Shown: positions 32,842 through 44,241 of the stretch, in pieces | Layout: each line of letters begins with the position of its first letter | Numbering within the stretch: the stretch's first letter is position 1 | Assembly: GCA_029204225.1 (NCBI GenBank) | Contig: CM055099.1 | Coordinates: forward strand, 46,626,042-46,690,041 | Length of the DNA: 64,000 nt | From: Diphasiastrum complanatum | Taxonomy: Eukaryota; Streptophyta; Lycopodiopsida; Lycopodiales; Lycopodiaceae | Reading direction: 5' to 3' | Program-made: the position numbers and the translations under genes | The notes under the pieces: model-generated | The model's input: the letters and a program-made list of their open reading frames with translations, nothing else | What the model was told of the DNA's origin: nothing | The model's database searches: none

Positions 32842-35800
32842 GGTCACTACATGGACTGTCCAAGAGAAGATGTTCAAGTTGTTCTATTTTTTCGAAAAGA
32901 AGTGGTTGCATTTGGAAATGCCTTAACTGTTGAATCAAATGGAACATGTTTTTTCAAAGAACTTGGTATGGATAAAAGTGTGGTCCTAATTTCAAAGGTA
33001 TTTAAAATGGATTGTCCTTTGCCATACCCTCACGATGATTTTGATCGCCTAAGAGATGTTTACAACTATATTTCCATCGATGTCATTGCAAAAAAATTCT
33101 TGTGGGATAATGCAGATATTGTCAACATGAATGAAGTCGTTCTTGCCAACTGTCCATTATACAACATGAATGAACTCGTTCTTGCCAATTGTCCATTATA
33201 CAACATTGATGACGTTGTTGATTGTATGGATTCTGAAGGGGTCGTAGTTTTCACTGCTAAATTCAAAGACTACTATCCCAGTAAAAAAACTTGCTTGTTA
33301 TTGTGAAAGTGACTTCAACTACAACAGAAGAAAATATTGTGAATGCCATTACAGATGACGGAGACCCTTTTTACATGCAAATCAAACAATGATCTGGTGT
33401 TTGTCAAAATTGTCTTTGCACTCTAAGAAGAGAAAAAAATGTATCATTTACTGAACCTTTAAATGAGTGTTTTACGTATTATTCTAAACATTCAAATAGG
33501 AGCAACATCAAGAAAATGTCAGGCCATCCTTGTGGTTCAAAAAGGGATAGCATCCAAACAATGTCGACAAGATTAGTAGATGTCGAAAACGGACCCGCTG
33601 ATTACAATACAACAAGATCAAATAATTATAACTCGGATATCTTAACATGAATAGAAGATATTTCTCATGATCGTAATATGTCAAGAACAAGTAACTATAA
33701 CTCGGATATCTTGACAAGAATCAAAGATATTTCTCATGATCGTAATATGTCAAGATCTAGTAACTATAACTCGGATATCTTGACAAGAATCGAAGATATT
33801 TCTCATGATCGTAATATGTCAAGAACAAGTAACTATAGCTCGGATATCTTGAAAGGAATCGAAGATATTTCTCATGATCGTAATATGTCAAGATCAAGTA
33901 ACTATAACTCGAATATCCTGACAAGAATCGAAGATATTTCTCATGATCGTAATATGTCAAGATAAGTGTATAACTCAGATATCTTAATAGATGTCGAGGA
34001 TGTGGTTACTCATAAAATATCTACATCAGCATACAACTCAGATATTCTTACAAGTATGGAGGATATTGGAGAGGCTATTGATAACAACAAAAATAAAAGA
34101 TGTCATTATGAAATCAGCATTCAAACAAAGCGTACACCGAAATCATCAACTTTGGCAAGTGCAAATGCATCCACCCGATGTAATTCAGATTTTTCATAAT
34201 TCGATTTCGATGAACATGATTACACAAGCAACATATTACATGATGCTAATATGACAAATGATCCTACAGGATCAAGATGGTCACAAGCAGATGAACTTTT
34301 TGAAGATCTACAAAGAGAGCCTCAAGTATGTCCAACATCCTTTGGGACTCAAAGTTAAAAAGAAAACGTGTGCTTGCTTATGTTGCACCAAAAAAGACAT
34401 AATATGTTTTATCGTCAGAAAATATAAGGGAAACGTTGATGCAACCATGTTGTAATAAGTTGTGCATTCGACAAATCACCTACATAGAATATGAAGACTT
34501 GTGACTAGGTGTGTGGAGAAAACAAGGAGCTGACAAGCATAATCAGTTATTGCAGATGTTCAAATGTTTTTTTCATAGACAGGAAATGTCAAATGCAATT
34601 TTTGACATTTTGGAGAAACCCAAATTGCGTTTCAAACCTACATTGGATGGTAAAGTTGTATGCATAAAAGCATATCAGAATTTATTGGGAATCTCCCATG
34701 GAATGTTTTGGCACGTTATTCCATTCATGGAAACACCAGCACATTCAAGCAACATGGACACTCTTCAAAAGGGCTAGCCCTAATACATGGGATTTTGGAA
34801 AAGCACACGTTGCCTCAACCACATCTACAACATAAATCAAAAGATGGCATTTCTATTTGCGAACATCATCTCCCACTCGGCATGCATAAACGTGATGTCT
34901 TTAGAACTATAAACACACATCTTAAAGATACATGTATTCCTGAAATTTCAAGATCCACACTCTACAAGATGTGGAGACAAGAGTTTGGACATGTCCTCCA
35001 ACAAGACAAAGAATGTCCTAATGCAAAACATGTGACGACCTTAAGAATGCAATAGAGACAACTCATGGCGCTAGGATGCGTGATCGCTATATTGCATTAA
35101 GAGGTCGTCATCTACATCATATTTTCGATTCCAGAAAATTGTATGCATATTGGAAAGAAGAGTCAAGATCTCATCCTGAGCAGTCTTTGTGTCTTATCAT
35201 TGATGGAATGGATCAAAATACAACAACATTTTCTCGTTTCAATAAGACTCCTCCCTAATTAGAGGGGAATCGATTTTTGAAAACACATGTTTGTGGTGTA
35301 TTGGTTCATGGATTCAAATTGCTCTGTAATGTTTGGATTGATACCTTGCATGCTCATGATAGCAATCAAGTTGCCACATCAATAATGCAACACGTGGTAA
35401 CTTACATCCGATCTTACGTATTCAAGCTGACAATTGTTGGAGGGAGAACAAGAACAAATTTATTTTTGGTCTTTGTTTTATGTTACTGGCACATAACATC
35501 TTCCAAAAGGTAGAAATGGGATTTCTTTTGGTTGGCCACACACATGAAGACATAGATCAGGTTTTCAGTGTCATATCCAGGGCTTTGAAGTCCAAATCAG
35601 TACACACAATGCCAGATATGCTAGCACGAATTGGTGAAAAGATAGGTGGCGGTCGTATCGAAAGCAATGAAGTAGAAATACTGGAACGAATGGTAGACTG
35701 GAAACAATTTATAGATCCTTGTATTGCTCAAGGAAATGACGGCTTAGAAGGACACACCAATCCTCATGATTTTTGTTTTCAAATGATGAATGGTGAGCCA

Positions 35801-36664
35801 ACCATGCAACGGAAATACTATTCTAATGATGGAGACAACGCATGGAGTGAACCTTTCAAACTGTTGCAGCGTGTATCTTCAAAAGATGAATCCATCTTTC
35901 TGACATCCACGAAGGATCTGGATCCAGATGAAATGAAAGGAATAATGTCCTTTATTGATTATTTGTGGTTCATGGGCCAAAAGTTTCCAGAATACAAGGA
36001 TCGCAATGACGTATGTGTGGTTGAAACCACAAAACTTGTCGAATATTTTTCCAAAGAAAAGATGTTGTCAGGATCAATGTATAGCCAAGGGGCCTTTTGG
36101 CCACAATCCTTGCCAACCACTTTCTATTCATCTATATCAACTTCGATCAATGAGGTGGAAATGGATGTAGAGTTATTACCCTGGAGGTTTTGTGGGCAAA
36201 AAGCTGATGTAACTTTGGTTGAATTCATCCCACATAGAGAAGTTGTGTTGGACAAGTTCGTTGCAATGCGGCCTCCAGATGAAGATGTTGTGGAGGGTTC
36301 CATACCTATTTGGGTGGCAAAAGCTGTCGAAGTGAAGAAAAACTCAGAAGGCTTGGCCACAGAGTTTAAAGCATTATGGTATGAACCAAAGTCTAATAAA
36401 CGACATAGAAACTAGAGACAAGTTGACAACTCAAAGCTGTACAAAAATTGCTTAGAGAAGGAATGGATTCCGAACAATGACGAATTACAATATATGAATG
36501 TAGATACACTTGTTCATGCATGGAAATCAAAGGCAAAAAAAAAAATTAAAGCACACGACTGTACTATGCAAACATCAATATTTATTTCGAAAATATCAGT
36601 GGCACACATCAAAGAATACTTGTCCAAATTATCCGATGAATGTGGAGCTGATCTTGATGAGTAG
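32842..36664 (+). pseudogene. Decayed transposase-like gene with GHTHEDID motif
   Basis: A 5'UTR intron is predicted (donor AAAG/GTAAGT at 32162; acceptor ending 32841), with the start codon at 32851. The N-terminal block reads DCPREDVQVVLFFRKEVVA and PLPYPHDDFDRLRDVY. A 69-bp in-frame minisatellite follows. Then a Cys-rich part (CACLCCTKKD, PCCNKLCIRQ) and blocks reading LCLIIDGMDQNTTTF, QADNCWRENKNKFIFGL and FLLVGHTHEDIDQVFS appear. These last three are a conserved set I associate with an uncharacterised transposase-like family (I recall the label DUF7869); the acidic residues may form a DDE-like site (inference). At least three frameshifts (near 34690, 35040, 35420) and stops (34501-34503, about 35256, TAG 36413-36415) are present. 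After the last stop the frame stays open for 82 more residues to TAG 36662-36664. Confidence 0.65.
33609..33965 (+). repeat. 69-bp in-frame minisatellite, five units
   Basis: Units of exactly 69 bp start at 33609, 33678, 33747, 33816 and 33885, each encoding SNYNSDILTRIEDISHDRN or a close variant. A degenerate sixth follows (YNSDILIDVED), and possibly a seventh (YNSDILTSMED). The length is a multiple of three, so the protein frame is preserved across the array. Confidence 0.95.
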
Positions 36665-37099
36665 AGTTCATGATTGTAGTTGTAGAGTCCTAGTTGCAAT
36701 CTTTGTCGCCATAATTATGTCAAAAATTGTGAACTCCTACAACTTTGTCGTGATGCGAAGCGAGGCGACACGAAGCGAAGGCCAAACGGCGAACAATTCA
36801 CGAAATCAACGTACCTCAAAAACCCTAAGACACGAAGCAAAATGAAACTCGAAGGTCAAATGATTCGCGAAAGTCAAACATGCCTCCAAGACCAAAAGAC
36901 ACGACATGACACAAAATGAAAAGAGAACGAAAGAAAATCTTTCGCGCTGCCAGTTGGCAGCTCAACGGGCTTGGAGCTTTGAACTTCACGCTCAGCCGAA
37001 ACAATTAGCAATAAGAGAGAGTAACTAACTAGTTGATTAACATTAACTACTCTGGTAATTCTCTGTTTAGCTATCTCGTAAACTCCACACAGTGGAGAT

Positions 37100-37622
37100 A
37101 TAAACAATGTCTCTGGATAAAAAAATAGTAGGGGATAGGAGAGTGAAAAACAACGTAGAGAGTAGAAACGAAATAGTTGTGCATGAATGTTTGTCAACGA
37201 GTGAGACACTGATCATCTCGTTCCAAAAATCAAACTGATAATACAGTTGCTCTCTCTTGTGCATCTCCTTGTCTTGCGTTGTCTTGATCGTTAGAATGGT
37301 TTCTGTTCTGTGATCTGTAGTCGCGTGTCTAGGATCCTGTAGGTTTCTGCATAAGAAAATTCAGACAATGTCTCTAGATAAAAAAATAGTAGGGGATAGG
37401 AGAGTGAAAAACAACGTAGAGAGTAGAAACGAAATAGCTGTGCATGAATGTTTGTCAACGAGTGAGACACTGATCATCTCGTTCCAAAAATCAAACTGAT
37501 AATACAGTTGCTCTCTCTTGTGCATCTCCTTGTCTTGCGTTGTCTTGATCGTTAGAATGGTTTCTGTTCTGTGATCTGTAGTCGCGTGTCTAGGATCCTG
37601 TAGGTTTCTGCATAAGAAACAA
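37100..37622. repeat. 260-bp tandem duplication inside a copia LTR/leader
   Basis: The segment from ACAATGTCTCTGGATAAA (about 37106) to TTTCTGCATAAGAAA (about 37358) repeats at 37366-37619 with only two or three base differences. The second copy leads into the LTR end TTCGCAACA and the primer-binding site. Confidence 0.9.
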
Positions 37623-37660
37623 AATCGTTTGTGATACAAAAACACACCCGTTCGCAACAT

Positions 37661-40360
37661 GGTATCAGAGCATACAAATTATCACCACTGATATCTGAAC
37701 AAGTGATTCTCTAGGCAACACAAAATGGCTACAATGATCCAGACAAGAGTAGCAATCAGTCTTGATGGCGCAAACTACAGGATATGGAAATTCAAAATCA
37801 AAACGCTTCTGAAGGACGAAGGCATCTGGTTGGTCACCGAACTCTCAGTGGTGCAGCCTCCAGAAGAAGACCCAAGGAGAGCTGAATGAATCAAAAAGGA
37901 TGAGCGTGCAATGGCGATCATCGTTTCATCCATCAACAAAAATCTACTCATGTAGATTGAAGACTGCAAAAGCAACCATGCAGCGTGGGAAAGATTAAAA
38001 CAAAAGTACGAAGTGAGGACTGCAGCTTTAGTGATGCATCTTCACAATCAGCTGCAATCCATATGATGTGATGGCAACCAGTTGGACCAGCATGTTGAGA
38101 AGATCATAATAATCTTTGCTCAACTCACTGCATCAGGACAGGAGCACCAGGTCCCAGCACCACAACAGCTGATGTACTTCATGAAGTCTCTATTGGCGTC
38201 CTATCAACCATTGAGAATGCTCATACTGAGTCTACCAGATATGACATTCGACAAAGCAATCAGTCTTGTCGCTGATGAGAGACTGATGAGGGACGAAGGA
38301 GAAGGAAGCAATGATCAAGAGAAAGCTCTCTTCACAAAAGAAAAGAAGAAGAAGAACAACAAATCCAGATTCGACAAGACAAAGTCCTCGAATCAACAAT
38401 TTTCTTCCTGTGATCACTGTCACAAACCAGGCCATACAGCCAACAAATGCTGGTTCAATCCAACAATACCTTGCATGCACTGCAAGAAGAAGAGGCACTC
38501 TACATACGATTGCAGATTCAACCCAAAAAGAAAGAACAAAGCTGAGAAAGCAAATGTTGCAGAGTCATCCAACGATACAAATAGAGGTGATAAAGCCTTC
38601 ACGATACTTGATGAAGCTTCAACGAGCTACACCGAACAAGACTACGATGTAGTCATTGATTTAGGAGCACCATCACACATCACCTACAACAATAAAATCT
38701 TGATCGACTTCAGAGAATTAAAAAACAACAGAGCAGTGATTCTAGGTGATGGGAACCGACACGATGTCAAAGGCATCGGGACTCTACAACTGCAAACACT
38801 ATCAGGTCAAGCAGAGCTTCTAGGAGCACTCTACGTGCCTTCGTTGAGAAAAGATCTGCTATCAGTCTCCAAGATGGCAGATCTTGAAATTCAAATTTTA
38901 TTCGATGGCAATACATGCTGCCGATCGAGAAAATGACAAACAAATTGCTGACGGTTGGATGCAGAGAAGGAAACCTCTACCAAGCCAAGATAATCAGCAA
39001 TTCAGATAGCATATTAAATGCATCAGATAATGAAGATCAACTCTGGCACAGGAGAATGTATCATCTGAACATGAGGAGCCTGCATGACATGTGCAAGAAA
39101 GACATAGTCACAGGTCTCAAAATATCAAGACCCGATACTGAGTTCTACGAAGCCTGTCAGAAAGGCAAATTTATCTTCTCCGAAGTCATCACCTCCACGA
39201 TCAATTCCTGCTAAGAAGGCTAAGCGAAGATCACACATGAGGGAAGAAGAGCCAAAGAAGTCCTTGAGCTCGTCCACTCTGATGTCTGTGGACCGATGAA
39301 GATGGATTCACTCTCAGGATCGAGGTATTTTTTGACGTTCACAGATGATTATAGCCGAATGACTACGATCTACTACCTAAAGAAAAAATCTGAAGTGTTT
39401 GACTCTTTCAAGAAGTTTGTGGCATTTGCAGAGAGACACACCTCAAAGAAGATTCAGATCATCAGATCTGACAATGGAGGTGAGTACAAGAGCAAAGAAT
39501 TTTTAAAATTCTGCCAAGAACAGGGGATAGACATTAGAGGAGTTTTGAGCTCCAAAAAGACCCTTTAAGAATTCGTGCAATATGTAGTTTATATTATTAA
39601 AATATTATAACACTAATACTTTTGACTTGCCATAACTTTTTAATCGTAGTTCAAGATTATGTCATCTAACATATCATTGGAAAGCCCTTGTTGAGCGCTT
39701 TCCAATGCACCAAAGTTTGCTAAATTTGGACTTACCATTAAAAACTTATGCCATTTTTAGTGTGGACTCAAAAAGTTACGTTACGTAGATTTCAAATTTG
39801 AGTGTTTTGATTGGTCCATGTGTAAGAACAAATTGAGAATATAAAAAAAAACTTTACAAAGGGTCTTTTTTGGATTTAGAACTCCTCTAATGGCATCAGT
39901 TCACTCCTGCGTACACACCAGAATATAATGGTGTCGCAGAAAGAAGAAACAGGACGCTAGTCGAAGGAGCCAGATGCATGACGGCACAGGCTCGATTGCA
40001 AAGTCAATTCTGGGTTGAGTCAATAGCTACAGCAGTACACCTACATAACAGATCATCAACAACAGTGCTGAAAGACAAGACTTCGTACAAAATGTGGATA
40101 GGTAGAAAGCTTAATCTATCATACGTACGTGTGTTTTGATGTGCAGCGTACAAGCACATTCCAAAAGAAAAGAAAAAAAAGTAAGCTCGATGATAAATTA
40201 GAACAAACAATCATGGTCGGGTACTCGAATGAATCACAAGTGTACAGACTCTACAATCCAACCACGAAGAAGGTTGTTTCAAGTAGAGATGTAAAGTTTG
40301 ATGAGTCCACATTCTCAGGACTAAAAGATGAAAGAGACCATGAGATCTTCACACTGCTGA
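37661..40360 (+). pseudogene. Copia element: PBS, gag, protease, integrase
   Basis: A primer-binding site TGGTATCAGAGC (37661-37672) follows the LTR end CGCAACA. Gag starts at 37725 (MATMIQTRVAISLDGANYR) and has two CCHC knuckles (CDHCHKPGHTANKC, CMHCKKKRHSTYDC), whereas most copia Gags have one. Protease reads VIDLGAPSHIT, with Leu in place of Ser after the catalytic Asp. The pre-integrase is weak. The integrase core starts HSDVCGPMKMDSL, has IRSDNGGEYKSKEF, and after a 351-bp insertion resumes WHQFTPAYTPEYNGVAERRN, giving the D, D and E residues. The C-terminal part ends near 40360, where the minus-strand LTR element (copy 2) begins. RT and RNase H are absent. Stops at about 37888, 37954 and 38064 and a frame break near 38935 mark it as dead. 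Confidence 0.8.
39537..39887. mobile_element. 351-bp MITE in the copia integrase
   Basis: Terminal inverted repeats of about 32-34 bp match well: GAGGAGTTTTGAGCTCC/CAAAAAGACCC at the left and, reading inward on the other strand, GAGGAGTTCTAAATCC/AAAAAAGACCC. TA dinucleotides flank both ends (39535-39536 and 39888-39889), as for Tc1/mariner-type insertions. It has no ORF. An internal hairpin (CATTGGAAAGC ... GCTTTCCAATG) lies near 39680-39710. It splits the integrase coding sequence between the second catalytic Asp and the Glu. Confidence 0.8.
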
Positions 40361-41866
40361 CTTATTCTCATAAAGAGTTTACAATTTGCCTCAATACAAA
40401 TTTTCAAACTGAGTGAACAAATCACTTTTGCTCTTACATGACTCAAGAGCATACATTTGATGAAATAACCATTTGCTTTCTAATTGATTTAAAATCAATT
40501 TCAACCTTTTAAGAACATCATCTATGTTCTCAAGAGAGACTTCATACTCAACTAGTATGGCTTTACTCCAATTTTGAGATGCAATGATCTCACTAAAGCA
40601 TATTGATTTATCAAATGACATAAGAGAAGTAAGTATGAGATGTATACCACATGAGATATGCTCCTCTTTCCCTTGAAATGTGAGCCACATGGAATCAACC
40701 ATATTTCTTGAGTTTCTTTCTGGAATCACAACTTGAGAAGGTCTCTCCTCCTCAATCCTTGGCACACTTGAACCTTGAGATGAATCTTTAAGGTCCTCTT
40801 CATGGTGCTCCTTGATGGAAATCCGAGACCTCCATGAATCATAATGATCACAACAACTATGGCCACACAATATGCACTTCCTATGATTATCAAAATTACT
40901 TATGCTAGAAACATAAGTCCAAAAATCACCACAGCTTGGCATGATTTTTCTAATATTGAAATCAAAAGGCATTTCCATCTCAATAAGGCTAACTACTTGC
41001 TTATGGATATAAGTGTCCACTTTGGATGCTTCACTTATTCTCATAAGAAGTTTACAACTTGCCTTTAAGATTGAAAACTTACAATTTTCATCTTTATGAA
41101 TGAACACATCATTCATGATCTTATTGAAACCAAAAGATCCTACATTATGAAGATATTTCCATTTCCTTGACTTCATAACTAATGTAAGCTTACAAGGAAA
41201 ACATATTTTGCTACCTTTTAAGACATCACACTCAACTAGTATTGCCTTAATCCACCTTTGAGATACAAAAATCTCTTCAAAGCAAAATGGCTCTTCATAA
41301 GTTGACATGATAGCATAAATGAAACTATTTTCATTTTGAGATTGCTCCTTATTCTTGATTGATTTCTCTTGGATAATAACAATAAGTTTGAACATATCTA
41401 AAGTTCCAAGCAAACTACTCTCCAAGGACATGAAATAAATCCAAGTTACTTTTATGAAAGTGACATCTATCTTTTCATCTTGAACCAAAGAATGCACTTC
41501 CAAATGAAAAATCACAAAAGATTTGACATGTGTTGTGATGGACTCTTGAAGACAAATCTTGCAAGTCCTTGTGAGACTCCAAGCCTCATTCAGCTTTCCA
41601 CAAAGGAAACACCTTCCCTTGGACTTGTCCTTCTTGTATTTGCATTTCAAACTTGAAGCTCCATCCTTCACCTCGGCCCCCTTGCTTTGGTTCTCCTTGG
41701 ATGGATTGGCCTTCTTTTTGTAGCATCTTGAGAAAATATATCCTCCCTTGCCATAAAGATTGCACTTAGGATCCTTTCTTTCCTTCAATAGGATGCCACC
41801 TATTGATGCCATGTGAATAAAAACGTGTGATATGATTCTACAAATGTAATTTGTGACTTTCAACAC
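40361..41866 (-). CDS. Duplicated-domain LTR element ORF, copy 2 (491 codons, open)
   Basis: An uninterrupted frame runs leftwards from 41866 to 40391. It matches copy 1 at about 95 percent, but has a sense codon where copy 1 has a stop. After an N-terminal knuckle-like motif (CNLYGKGGYIFSRCYKKK, which has lost the second Cys) come the Cys-rich RCFLCGK/CKICLQE stretch and domain repeat 1 (FCFEEIFVSQRWIKAILVE to MRISEASKVDTYIHK). A linker has ILCGHSCCDHY and acidic VPRIEEERPSQ units. Repeat 2 follows (ICFSEIIASQNWSKAILVE onwards). Repeat 2 is cut at 40361, where the element joins the copia sequence, so the natural C-terminus is missing. There is no pol domain. The product is unknown. Confidence 0.6.
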
Positions 41867-43410
41867 TAATGACTAGTCACTTGGAAACTTTGCTTTGATC
41901 ACTAAGACAAAAGCACACAATCTTTGAATCAAATCACAAAAGAAATCAGATCCAATCTCCTATTAAACTCATCAAATACCAATGACTCTTTCTTTTGAAA
42001 GTTGAAATGGATATGAAAAATATTTGACACCTAGATTTTCCTTTTCATTTGACTAGTTCTCTCAACACTTGGGATTCTTGAACAAAAGATGGGTTTTGTT
42101 TCAAATACATGAAAATCAAACTTAATCACTTCTTTTGGACTCACTCTTGACCCAAATAATCTCACACTTGAGATTTAGAATGAATTTGATTTGATTTGAC
42201 AACAAACCATACCACCAATTTTTCACAAAGCTTAAAAATTTAGACAACTAGAGATTCACAAAGATCTCAACCATGCATGAATACTCAAATATGGACTCCT
42301 CCTCATTCTACTTATCCAATGGGATCACAAATTGACCCCCACACTCTCACAAAGAAAGTTGAATAGAACTAATTTGAGTTTCATACATACTATGTCAATT
42401 TTTGCTCAACGAATTGAATTCAATCACTCCTATTGGATTCCACCAATTACTCTACCTTTTAAGACTTGGAATGAAATTCAAAATCAAAAGTTGTGATTTT
42501 TCTCACTAAGATATTGTGCTTCAAAGAGCTAATGCCACTTAGAAAGATTTGATCACCTAGGAAGAGACAAACTCTCCACCAATAACAACACATAATGAGC
42601 TTCTAGATCTTGCCCTCTACAAAGGAAGGAACTCTTAGAAAATTGGATCTCTCTCTACACATTTGCCATAGACACCTTAATGACTCTTTTCAAACCTTAC
42701 AATCACTCAAACAAATTGAGTAGGATTGAACAATGTGACTTGGATCTCAATCTCTTTTCTAGAACTCTCAATTGAAGCCAATCTATGTCAAATTCTACAA
42801 AAGATTTGCATAGATGCTCTATATGCACTAGAAACTCTCAAAGGTTTCACTTGGAGGATAAATCCAAAGATGTTTTCTAGAAAATTGATGCTTCTAAACT
42901 TGACCCTATCACTCTTGAACAAATCTAGAGTGATGGTACAATGGATTTCAACCTCTCACCTTGCATATCACTCCTTAATCTATGATTTTTAGCAAAATCT
43001 CTCTTAACTTCAACATACACTCAAAAAATCAGAGAAAATCATTTAATGCTCCTAATTCAAGCTTCAATTTTAATTTTTTGGCTGATCTAATCCAAGAACA
43101 AAACAAGGGATTAGATTCTCTATAGAAAATGCTTGATTTTACATTAAAAATCTCTCAAATTGGGTGTGTGAGTCAAATTGTACAAATTTTTGAATTTTCT
43201 CAGCCAAAACAGGAGATGTACGGCCTCACACGTGTGAAAAGGGTTCCTACAGCCCACAACAAGATCTGGACCAAAAATTTTGAGGATAGCTATCAAATCC
43301 AACTCGCTACACAAAATTTGACTAGTTTCCAAAAAACTGCTAATTTTGGCTTTGATTTGGATTAACCCTATCAATTTCAACAAAACCTCTTGTACTAGGC
43401 TCTGATACCA
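41867..43410 (-). mobile_element. Leader and primer-binding site of duplicated-domain LTR element, copy 2
   Basis: About 1.5 kb of non-coding leader collinear with copy 1. Next to the LTR lies the reverse complement of a copia-type primer-binding site (GGCTCTGATACCA, 43398-43410). The retained PBS places the 5' LTR to the right and shows that the element reads leftwards. Confidence 0.8.
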
Positions 43411-44241
43411 TGTGCAAAAAAGTACAAAAAGGACCAAGAGTGGATCCTAATCTGATCCTCAAGAGGGATTGGTTGTCAGATTACTTGATCTATCAATCTA
43501 CTTCAGATTAAGATCAATCTAGATCAATTCTAGACACAAAATCCTAACAAGAACAATCATTAATTGAAGGTAGGTGTACTTTCTGGTTTCACACATGTGA
43601 AACACTGTCTGAGTACGGAATCCAACCTGAAAATCATGTACACATTGATAGAACCTCAAAACAATCAAAACAAATGTAGACAAATGGAGAGAATCACTCA
43701 AAATTGCTTCCAAAACCAAGATTATTGTCTCACAATAATTATGGCCAAATGTGGCTCTATATATACACTAAGTGGGAGCTCGTGGTACTGATCATCCCTC
43801 TGATCCCACATGTGTGAAGGTGATTTGTCATATGATGATTTATCATGCAAAACTGACACTTGGACAAAACCTTCTATTTTGAGCACATTTGGTCTATTTT
43901 CCTTCTATATGGAGATCTACTTGGAAATCTTCTAGAACTCAAAATTTGCCTACTTCAACTTATTCCACATGTGTGAGCTGTCCTCTACACATGGGATATG
44001 ACACCTAACCAAAGGATGTGGCTCATGCAATCAATAGATTGATGCCATGTGTCATATGTCTAGAAAACTAGTTTTTGGCCTTTTTAGCCACTAGAACTTG
44101 AATTAAATCATATGTACATCCTATATGATTATGGTACATGACAAGTACACTAGTTTCACATGTGGGAACAGGCTCCACACATGTGTGTTTATCTATATAC
44201 AAGATTTTTGGCCTCTACCAAGCTTTTTTTTGCATTTTACA
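43411..44241 (-). mobile_element. 5' LTR of duplicated-domain LTR element, copy 2 (831 bp)
   Basis: Bounded by TGTGCAAAAAAG at the PBS and GCATTTTACA at the outer end. The outer 345 bp match the partial LTR of copy 1 (14968-15314). A TATATATAC stretch near 43757 could be the LTR TATA region. Beyond 44241 the sequence changes to another copia element. Confidence 0.75.

Noticed and set aside
33508-33965. Minus-strand YPSYSYLFLTYYDHEKYLR repeats
   Set aside because: Antisense shadow of the 69-bp repeat in the plus-strand gene.
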